Source: a bacterium (GTDB lineage: Bacteria > Patescibacteriota > CPR2 > UBA1875 > JAJYID01). From it: DNA of 6,826 nucleotides. The stretch's first letter is position 1. The number at the start of each line of letters is the position of its first letter. Below, piece by piece: positions 1 to 5,024 of the stretch. The position numbers and the translations under genes are program-made. The notes beneath the pieces are model-generated. The model was not told the origin of the DNA. It did no database searches and saw only the letters and a list, made by a program, of their open reading frames with translations. The stretch spans positions 1 to 6,826 of the forward strand of contig JAJYFH010000038.1 in the NCBI GenBank assembly GCA_021791015.1, in the 5' to 3' direction.

Positions 1-1
1 A

Positions 2-610
2 GTCGATGACCTGCTTGTAAAGAATGCGATCATTGAGAGCGAGGTTAAGAAGCGCAATATCAAGTACACCCAGAAAGATATCGATGACTCTTTCAGCCAA
101 TTTGTGAAAAATACCGGCGGAGATCAAGAAGTTGAAAACAACCTCAAAAAATACTACGGGCTGACCACAACAAAGTTTAAAGACGAATTCTTCATCGATA
201 CATTTCTTTCCGGGAAGCTTCAAAATGCCATTCAAAATGATGCATCCCTAAATGCAGACGCCAAGAAGCAGGCAGAAGATGTTCTGGCTAAAGCAAAAGC
301 CGGGCAGGACTTCGCCGAACTGGCAAAAAAATACAGCCAAGATACAGCCACGGCATCAAAGGGCGGAGATTTGGGCATGGTTAAAAAAGGAACCATGGTG
401 CCGGAGTTTGAGGACGCTTTGTGGAAATTGAAGAATGTCGGTGATGTATCGGACTTGGTAAAAACCGTTTACGGCTACCACATTATAAAACTGACCGGCA
501 TAAACGGGGACCAGAGACAAGCCAGCCATATCCTGATCAAGACAAAAGACTTTGATACCTGGCTTGCAGACCAAGTCAAAAGCGCCAAAATCGTTAAATG
601 GGTAAAATAG
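2..610 (+). CDS. SurA/PrsA-like parvulin peptidyl-prolyl isomerase, 3' part (5' end outside window)
   Basis: Partial gene: the frame is open from base 2 to the TAG at 608-610 (202 residues visible), so the GTG at 104 is not a credible start. Counting from base 2, residues 1 to about 78 are helical and charged, like the SurA/PrsA chaperone arm. Residues about 85-165 match a parvulin (rotamase) core: the AGQDFAELAKKYSQD helix, GGDLG at 121-125, MVPEFEDALWKLK, and the strand YGYHIIK with His160. The usual first strand (R-A-S-H-I-L) is absent before the first core helix, but ASHILIKT (His176) occurs after the last strand, followed by a short basic tail. The family catalyses cis-trans isomerisation of prolyl bonds and usually acts outside the membrane on secreted proteins. 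Any signal peptide or lipobox would be upstream and cannot be checked. The family call is firm; the cellular role is inferred. Confidence 0.88.
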   Translation, partial: VDDLLVKNAIIESEVKKRNIKYTQKDIDDSFSQFVKNTGGDQEVENNLKKYYGLTTTKFKDEFFIDTFLSGKLQNAIQNDASLNADAKKQAEDVLAKAKAGQDFAELAKKYSQDTATASKGGDLGMVKKGTMVPEFEDALWKLKNVGDVSDLVKTVYGYHIIKLTGINGDQRQASHILIKTKDFDTWLADQVKSAKIVKWVK

Positions 611-622
611 GTTATTAGGCCA

Positions 623-643
623 GTGGGTTTGTGGGTTAATGGG
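623..643. repeat. Short tandem repeat GTGGGTT
   Basis: GTGGGTT occurs at 623-629 and again at 631-637, followed by a decayed third unit (AATGGG, 638-643). The units are 8 bases apart. It lies just past the stop codon of the isomerase gene and looks like a remnant of a minisatellite in non-coding DNA. Confidence 0.5.
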
Positions 644-655
644 AATTGGCAAATG

Positions 656-686
656 CTCAATACTGGATACCGCATACTCAATACTG
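656..686. repeat. Direct repeat CTCAATACTG, two copies
   Basis: CTCAATACTG is present at 656-665 and exactly again at 677-686, a spacing of 21 bases or about two helical turns. The ten-base identity continues weakly on both sides. It lies in non-coding DNA between the isomerase gene and a candidate promoter, so it is either a protein-binding pair or a decayed intergenic repeat. Confidence 0.5.
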
Positions 687-701
687 AAATTTTAAAACCA
701 T

Positions 702-730
702 TTGCCTTTTAAAAATTAATCATTTAAAAT
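702..730 (+). promoter_or_regulatory. Candidate sigma70-type promoter upstream of the terminator hairpin
   Basis: TTGCCT (702-707), a 17-base spacer and TAAAAT (725-730) fit a vegetative promoter, in very AT-rich DNA. Transcription would begin near 737 and meet an intrinsic terminator at 783-814, before the exporter gene. In AT-rich DNA such matches arise by chance, so confidence is limited. Confidence 0.35.
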
Positions 731-736
731 TTTTAT

Positions 737-814
737 AAGGGTGATTGAGAACTCGCTGCAAAGCGGCGACCATCAAGCAAGCTAAAAAAGATCCGTCAAT
801 GCGGATCTTTTTTA
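737..814 (+). ncRNA. Possible short transcript or attenuated leader before the exporter gene
   Basis: Between the candidate promoter and the terminator lies a segment of about 75 bases with a small hairpin, CGCT-GCAA-AGCG (754-765), closed by a GNRA-type tetraloop, followed by the terminator stem. No open frame of note is present. It could be a small RNA or a leader that limits readthrough into the exporter. The simpler reading is that this is only the 3' untranslated region of the isomerase gene. I recognise no known RNA family here. Confidence 0.2.
783..814 (+). terminator. Intrinsic terminator after the isomerase gene
   Basis: AAAAAAGATCCG (784-795) pairs perfectly with CGGATCTTTTTT (802-813) around a 6-base loop, and T783-A814 adds one more pair. 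The stem ends in a run of six T. Because the left arm starts with six A, the hairpin could also work on the other strand. It separates the isomerase unit from the exporter gene. Confidence 0.85.
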
Positions 815-850
815 ATCTGGCAAAATAATCTTCCTGGATATAACTAAATC

Positions 851-859
851 TGCTAAAAT
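851..859 (+). promoter_or_regulatory. Extended -10 box at the start of the exporter gene
   Basis: TGCTAAAAT (851-859) is an extended -10 (TGnTAAAAT) that includes the first bases of the annotated ATG at 858. Transcription from it would start at about 866-867, which is the in-frame GTG at 867. An alternative -10, TATAAC (839-844), would start transcription near 851. No good -35 is seen and no Shine-Dalgarno precedes either start, so a leaderless or nearly leaderless message is likely. Confidence 0.5.
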
Positions 860-2483
860 GGTCCTTGTGAAACTCAAGAATTTAGCTACTGACAAATTTC
901 GTTGGCTGGCGCTCGTGGTACTGGCTCTTTCGCTTGCTATTGTTGTCATTGACAATAGCGTTTTGAATGTGGCGGTGCCATATATTATTAGAGATTTGAA
1001 GACTAACCTTTCCTCGATGGAATGGGTTATTTCCGGTTACGCTTTAATTATCGCTACGCTTCTTATTACTGTTGGCCGTCTCGGCGACATGTTTGGACGC
1101 AGGAAAATCTTTATTATCGGCCTTTGTTTTTTTGCCGTGGGTTCATTCATAGCGTCAATTGCGCCGAGTATAGGAATTCTTTTTTTTGGTGAGGCTTTTA
1201 TTGAAGCCATCGGCGCCTCAATGATGCTCACTTCATCATTATCACTAATTGTTACCGAATTTCGCGGTAAAGAGAGGGCGATAGCTTTCGGTGTTTGGGG
1301 AGCCGTGGCCGGAGCCGCCGGAGCGCTCGGGCCGCTTCTTGGCGGATATTTTACTACATATTACTCCTGGCGCTGGTCGCTTCGGATAAATGTAGTTGTA
1401 GCTATAATTGCCGTTTTAGGCAGTGTTTTTATTAAGGAAGCCAAGGGCGAGCAAGACAGAAAAGGGTTTGATTTCCCTGGTATGTTTCTTTCCGGCGCGG
1501 GGCTTTTCTCGCTGGTGTTTGGCTTGATTGAAGGGCAGAAATACGGCTGGTTTCATGTCAACAATGTTTTCAAGATAGGTAGCTGGCAATGGCCATTAAC
1601 CCAGATATCGGTTATTCCGTTTGCTTTTTTGGCAGCAGCCATACTCGTGGCGTCGTTTCTCCTCTGGGAGTACAGGCTGGAAAAGACCAAAAGAGTGCCT
1701 TTGATGCGTCCTTCGATATTTAAAAACATCAGTTTTAGCATCGGGTTGGCGACAGTTATTATTATTGCTCTCGGGCAATTCGGCATCTTCTTTATTATGC
1801 CCATCTATCTTCAAAATGTACTTGGTTACAGCGCCTTCCAAACAGGGCTTTTGTTTTTGGTAAGCGCAGGAACAATATTTGTGATTGGACCGATAACCGG
1901 TTTTGCCGCTTCCAAGTTTACTCCGAAATGGATAGTTACTGCGGGCATGTTTATTTTAGCTGCCGGAGTTTTAATTTTACGCAGTGATATTTCAGTCGGC
2001 GCCAATGTTTGGACTCTTGCTCCCGGCCTTCTCGTTTTCGGTATTGGTATGGCTATGGCTTCGGCTCAGCTGACAAACATAGTTCTTTCATCCGTTCCGC
2101 ATCAGCTTTCCGGCGAAGCCTCGGCTATAAATGCCATGGCCCGCCAGGTTGGTACAAGCGTGGGCATTGCCATTATCGGTATGGTTCTAGTCGGCGCGAT
2201 CACAACGGGTGTTCAAAATAATGTCAGAAATGATGTTCGCCTTCCAGCGCCGATTAAGACAAAGGTTATTGATACTGCCGGTTCTGCGAATTTCCAAGCT
2301 GGGGAAGGCAGTCAAATAGCGCAAAATGTTCCGGCGGAAATTGCAAATGCCATAAAATTTGACATAAATGATGCCATAGTCTCTGCTTCCAAAGATGCTG
2401 TTGGTGTTGCCGTAATTTTCATAGTTCTCGGCGGCATAGTTTCTATTTTCATTAAAAAACTTAAAAGCCCAGACCAGAAATAG
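858..2483 (+). CDS. MFS drug/proton antiporter, DHA2 (EmrB/QacA) family, 14 membrane helices
   Basis: A 541-residue membrane protein, the usual length for 14-helix DHA2 exporters, which expel toxic compounds in exchange for protons across the inner membrane. Visible family marks are the first-helix IDNSVLNVAVP (31-41), motif A GRLGDMFGRRK (73-83), the motif C region rich in Gly/Ala and ending GPLLGG (148-163), SWRW (170-173), and the second-half LGYSAFQTGLLFL (322-334). A long polar loop near 450-505 precedes the last helix, as in EmrB/QacA. Odd points: the motif B region reads EAFIEAIGA (112-120), without the family's usual Arg and Gln, and the usual Asn-x-Pro after SWRW lacks the Pro. The start is uncertain: ATG 858 lies inside a candidate -10 box, and GTG 867 would suit a leaderless message. 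The substrate cannot be told. No partner membrane-fusion gene is adjacent. Confidence 0.93.
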   Translation: MVLVKLKNLATDKFRWLALVVLALSLAIVVIDNSVLNVAVPYIIRDLKTNLSSMEWVISGYALIIATLLITVGRLGDMFGRRKIFIIGLCFFAVGSFIASIAPSIGILFFGEAFIEAIGASMMLTSSLSLIVTEFRGKERAIAFGVWGAVAGAAGALGPLLGGYFTTYYSWRWSLRINVVVAIIAVLGSVFIKEAKGEQDRKGFDFPGMFLSGAGLFSLVFGLIEGQKYGWFHVNNVFKIGSWQWPLTQISVIPFAFLAAAILVASFLLWEYRLEKTKRVPLMRPSIFKNISFSIGLATVIIIALGQFGIFFIMPIYLQNVLGYSAFQTGLLFLVSAGTIFVIGPITGFAASKFTPKWIVTAGMFILAAGVLILRSDISVGANVWTLAPGLLVFGIGMAMASAQLTNIVLSSVPHQLSGEASAINAMARQVGTSVGIAIIGMVLVGAITTGVQNNVRNDVRLPAPIKTKVIDTAGSANFQAGEGSQIAQNVPAEIANAIKFDINDAIVSASKDAVGVAVIFIVLGGIVSIFIKKLKSPDQK

Positions 2484-2489
2484 CAAAAA

Positions 2490-3539
2490 CTATATCCTAA
2501 AAAGCAGGAAAATACCGGCTGCATAGACTAAAATTTCCGAAACTGAATCCCAGCCCAAGCGGAAGTGGCGCTTTTTTAATTTTTTGATAAATGTAAATCC
2601 GTAAATAGCCATAAGCGCTACTCCGAGACCGCCAAGGAAAATGGTTTGGTTGTCTGCATATGAGAGAACCGGCTTTTTAGCCAATATATCGGCTACGATA
2701 AATATTACCAGCATAAAAGCGTTGCCACCGAGAATGTCGCTGATAGCCAAATGATTATCCCCGATAAATATTGATTCAAGACCGGTACTGATTTCAGGGA
2801 GAGAAGTTACAAGGGCTAATACGGTGGCGGCAAAGATGCCGGTGCCTATGCCGAAATGGTTGGCGATAGCTACTCCTGACTCTTCCAGCAAAACGCCGGC
2901 GGCTAAGGTGGCGAGGGAAGCGGCTAGAAAGATCAAGATAACATGAAGGGTAGATTTTTTAGCATAAAAAGGATGGTTTTCGGTTTTGCGCCGCTCCTTA
3001 TGGCTGCGGCCCGGTGAAGCGTCTTCCTCGCTTGCGACGAGGCGGGGATTTTCTCTGACTTTATTAATTACAAAAAGGCCGATTACCCAGGCGATAACAA
3101 TGATGATTGAAAAAGGATTGATATGTAAAAATGATTTTGTGGCAGGGATGAAAGCGCCGGCGATAGCAAAGACAGTTAAGGTAATAGCAAAGAGCGCTTC
3201 AAAGAGCAGCTCCACCGATCCGGTCAGGTATGAAAGCGGTCTTTTACCCTTTATAACAAAGTCAAAAATTACAATGACGAGAGTTTGAAAGGCGATACCG
3301 CCCAAAAGATTTCCAATAATGACCGGTATATCACCGCGAATGGCGGCGCTTGAGACAATAGCTAGTTCCGGCAGGCTTCCGGCAATACCGAGCAGGATTA
3401 AACCGCCGAGAGCATCGCCGAGACGAAAACGGGTATCAAGCGAGTCGGTGGTTTTAGTTAAGGCAATACCGGCAAACCAGGTAACAGCCGATGCTGCGGC
3501 AAAGATAATTAGCAAAAAAATAATATTCATGCCTTCCAT
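2490..3539 (-). CDS. Sodium/calcium exchanger-family (CaCA) membrane antiporter
   Basis: A 349-residue protein with about ten hydrophobic helices in two halves, the CaCA layout, which moves Ca2+ or another cation out of the cell against Na+ or H+. Alpha-repeat 1 is around 41-90, with GSLPE (Glu58) and GNLLGGIAF (Asn77). Alpha-repeat 2 is around 232-280, with TSLPE (Glu249) and SDILGGNAF (Asp268). These acidic and amide residues are the family's ion-binding positions. A charged loop at about 160-195, rich in Lys/Arg/Glu, separates the halves. Repeat 1 departs from the usual T-S-x-P-E and GSN patterns, so ion specificity may differ from textbook members. The ATG at 3539 sits 6 bases after an extended -10 and lacks a Shine-Dalgarno; ATG 3530 is an in-frame alternative. 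It lies 37 bases after the peptidase gene and ends 6 bases from the convergent exporter. Confidence 0.93.
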   Translation of the reverse strand: MEGMNIIFLLIIFAAASAVTWFAGIALTKTTDSLDTRFRLGDALGGLILLGIAGSLPELAIVSSAAIRGDIPVIIGNLLGGIAFQTLVIVIFDFVIKGKRPLSYLTGSVELLFEALFAITLTVFAIAGAFIPATKSFLHINPFSIIIVIAWVIGLFVINKVRENPRLVASEEDASPGRSHKERRKTENHPFYAKKSTLHVILIFLAASLATLAAGVLLEESGVAIANHFGIGTGIFAATVLALVTSLPEISTGLESIFIGDNHLAISDILGGNAFMLVIFIVADILAKKPVLSYADNQTIFLGGLGVALMAIYGFTFIKKLKKRHFRLGWDSVSEILVYAAGIFLLFRI

Positions 3540-3545
3540 ATTATC

Positions 3546-3573
3546 ATTTTAGCAACTTTTTATAGCCAGGCAA
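3546..3573 (-). promoter_or_regulatory. Promoter of the exchanger gene, predicted leaderless
   Basis: On the minus strand, TTGCCT (3573-3568), a 16-base spacer and TAAAAT (3551-3546), with an upstream TG giving TGCTAAAAT (3554-3546), stand exactly 6 bases before the ATG at 3539. Transcription would begin at or next to the A of the ATG. The promoter lies between the exchanger and the upstream peptidase gene, so the exchanger need not depend on readthrough. Confidence 0.6.
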
Positions 3574-3576
3574 GGA

Positions 3577-4224
3577 TTAGAGTGGGAACTTTTTCCATTT
3601 TCCTTCAGAAACGACCTCAACTTTTTTATCTGTTACGCAAATTGCCGTATTGTCATTGATGCCATAAAAAGTGCAGTTATACTCTTTGGCAAACTTAGCC
3701 AATGCCTCTTCAGTGAAAACCGAGCGGTCGGGGCGGTAGAAGTGCGGCCGTATACTGAAGTTAACGATTCCCAAGCCCTTGTCATGCTTAAATCCTGACG
3801 GGTCGGTCTTGTCGCTGGTTACTTCCTCTTGGCAAAGTAGCATCGATCCGGCGCTTGCGCCGACATAGACTCTGTTTTTTAACAAATTTGGCAATTCTTT
3901 GTCTAGGCCGGTATTTTTCACAGCCTCAAGAAGACCGAAAGCGCTGCCGCCTTCCATAAAAATGACGTCGGATGCTTGAAGGCGGGGAAGCCAGTTTTTC
4001 TTTGGGATGGATACAAAGTCCATAATGTCGATCTGGCCGATACCCATTCCCTCAATTTGCCTTAAGTTGTCAAGCATCCACCATTTGTGTGTCGCCGGCA
4101 CCATATTTACCGAGGTCATAATGTAGCAGAGGATTATATCTTCCGGCTTCTTGCCGACGAGTTCAAAAAATTTCTTCTCAATGCTTTTGTTTGTAATGCC
4201 TTGAGAGGTTAAAAGAAGCTTCAT
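3577..4224 (-). CDS. Peptidase E-like serine peptidase, family S51
   Basis: A 215-residue protein close in length to bacterial peptidase E (about 230), which splits dipeptides with N-terminal Asp; cyanophycinases share the fold. The nucleophile motif is GASAGS (122-127) with Ser124. IRPHF places His161, 37 residues later, the same spacing I recall between the catalytic Ser and His of Salmonella PepE. EGGSAF (91-96) takes the place of the family's oxyanion-loop GGGN. The C-terminal AICVTDKKVEVVSEGKW is the typical closing hairpin of the family. No signal peptide is seen, so it is cytoplasmic. Its ATG overlaps the stop of the upstream hydrolase (ATGA, 4224-4221), so translation is probably coupled. 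The actual substrate is not evident from sequence, and related S51 proteins of unknown role are common. Confidence 0.88.
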   Translation of the reverse strand: MKLLLTSQGITNKSIEKKFFELVGKKPEDIILCYIMTSVNMVPATHKWWMLDNLRQIEGMGIGQIDIMDFVSIPKKNWLPRLQASDVIFMEGGSAFGLLEAVKNTGLDKELPNLLKNRVYVGASAGSMLLCQEEVTSDKTDPSGFKHDKGLGIVNFSIRPHFYRPDRSVFTEEALAKFAKEYNCTFYGINDNTAICVTDKKVEVVSEGKWKKFPL

Positions 4225-4883
4225 TTCGTCTCCATATTTCTAATTACTTCCGCAAACATTTTGCCGATTTTTGCATGTGGTTCTTTCTCTAAGTGAATGC
4301 CATCGACGGCGCTTACGCTAATATAGTTTTCCAGATCTATAAACTTACAATAATTTTTCTTTGCTATTTTCATAAATTCTTTGCCGAGATCTTTCGATTT
4401 CTCTGGTGCTCCTTCGAAATGCGGTTTAACCTCCACAACTTTTGCAGCCAAAATGGGGGGGGAGACGACCAATATTTTAGGTTGCTTGAATCCTCTTTTG
4501 CTTGCAGCCACATGTTTTTTAATTTCTAAGATAAGATCTTCCAATCCAAGCGCTACTTTTTCTGGTTTGCATTTGAAAATTTTTTTCAAATTGTTTGTGC
4601 CTAGCCAAAGTATAATGAAATCCAAAGGGAGGTGTGTCCTGATGATTCCTTGAGAATATGTTTTTCCATTTTTATCTTCAAAGCCTTCAAAGGGATCATC
4701 TAGATTAGTGGTTCTGCCCCAAAGTCCTTCTTCAATTACTTCATAGTCTGCTCCCAGCTCATCTTGCAGTACGCCGGTCCATCTGACGTTTGCCGGATAG
4801 CGTCCCAAATCCCCCGGGATAATACCCTGAGTATTTGAGTCGCCATAGCACAATATTCTTTTTGCATTGGGATTTGTATTCAT
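4221..4883 (-). CDS. SGNH/GDSL hydrolase, arylesterase/acyltransferase type
   Basis: A 220-residue cytoplasmic esterase of the SGNH fold. Block I is CYGDSNTQG with Ser16; the block II Gly is in EGLWGRTTN (52-60); block III is LGTNN (94-98) with Asn97; block V is VDGIHL with Asp194 and His197. RWTGVLQDELG (34-44), EVIEEG (48-53) and VVSPP (139-143) closely resemble, from memory, the Mycobacterium smegmatis esterase/acyltransferase MsAcT and related arylesterases, which cleave or transfer acyl groups on small alcohols. The natural substrate is unknown. It is the first gene of a pair with the S51 peptidase, overlapping it by 4 bases. The ATG at 4883 stands 6 bases from a perfect -10 with no Shine-Dalgarno, so the message should be leaderless. 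An eight-C run (4462-4455) encodes part of SPP and could slip. Confidence 0.92.
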   Translation of the reverse strand: MNTNPNAKRILCYGDSNTQGIIPGDLGRYPANVRWTGVLQDELGADYEVIEEGLWGRTTNLDDPFEGFEDKNGKTYSQGIIRTHLPLDFIILWLGTNNLKKIFKCKPEKVALGLEDLILEIKKHVAASKRGFKQPKILVVSPPILAAKVVEVKPHFEGAPEKSKDLGKEFMKIAKKNYCKFIDLENYISVSAVDGIHLEKEPHAKIGKMFAEVIRNMETK

Positions 4884-4889
4884 AGAAAA

Positions 4890-4898
4890 ATTATATCA
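4890..4898 (-). promoter_or_regulatory. Extended -10 promoter of the hydrolase-peptidase pair, predicted leaderless
   Basis: On the minus strand, TGATATAAT (4898-4890) is an extended -10 with consensus TATAAT, followed by exactly six bases (TTTTCT) and the ATG at 4883. The predicted first transcribed base is the A of the start codon. The -35 region is weak (TTAACC at a 19-base spacing), as is usual with an extended -10. A 24-base palindrome lies just upstream. Confidence 0.7.
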
Positions 4899-4922
4899 CA
4901 AGTGTTGTTTTGGCGGTTAATG

Positions 4923-4946
4923 CTAGTCTAAACCGGTTTAGACTAG
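4923..4946. promoter_or_regulatory. Perfect 24-base palindrome, probable operator
   Basis: CTAGTCTAAACC followed directly by its exact reverse complement (4923-4934 and 4935-4946), with no spacer. A further CTAGT lies at 4950-4954. The site spans -40 to -63 relative to the predicted hydrolase transcription start, a position suited to an activator or an upstream repressor. Its centre, AAACCGGTTT, is like LacI-family operators with a central CG, but that link is inference. It lacks a loop and a T run, so it is not an intrinsic terminator. Confidence 0.6.
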
Positions 4947-4980
4947 TGGCTAGTTTGAATAAATTTTTAAAAATGAGAAA

Positions 4981-5017
4981 GGCCCGCCGAGAGGGCGAAA
5001 GCCTCTCTCAGCGGGCC
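4981..5017 (-). terminator. Strong intrinsic terminator of dapA
   Basis: GGCCCGC (4981-4987) pairs with GCGGGCC (5011-5017). After one mismatch the stem continues with GAGAG against CTCTC and GGC against GCC around a GAAA/TTTC four-base loop (4997-5000), with one bulged base. On the minus strand the stem is followed by TTTCTCATTTTT. It begins 7 bases after the dapA stop codon and isolates dapA from the hydrolase promoter. Confidence 0.85.
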
Positions 5018-5024
5018 GAGGTTG

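Noticed and set aside
104..106. GTG at 104 as the start of the isomerase gene
   Set aside because: The frame is open to the left edge and the upstream residues continue the chaperone-arm pattern, so the gene begins outside the window.
356..652. Minus-strand open frame of 98 codons over the isomerase gene
   Set aside because: It overlaps the conserved parvulin domain on the other strand and shows no family features.
741..814. Possible tRNA or known riboswitch before the exporter
   Set aside because: No cloverleaf, no GTTC-like T arm and no acceptor stem can be formed; the conserved bases of the fluoride or guanidine riboswitches are also not seen.
2187..2486. Minus-strand open frame of 99 codons at the end of the exporter gene
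   Set aside because: It is a shadow of the exporter frame, rich in Asn, Tyr and Arg, with no recognisable domain and no start signal.
4923..4946. Palindrome as a transcription terminator of dapA
   Set aside because: It has no loop and no T run on either strand, and dapA already has a strong terminator at 4981-5017.
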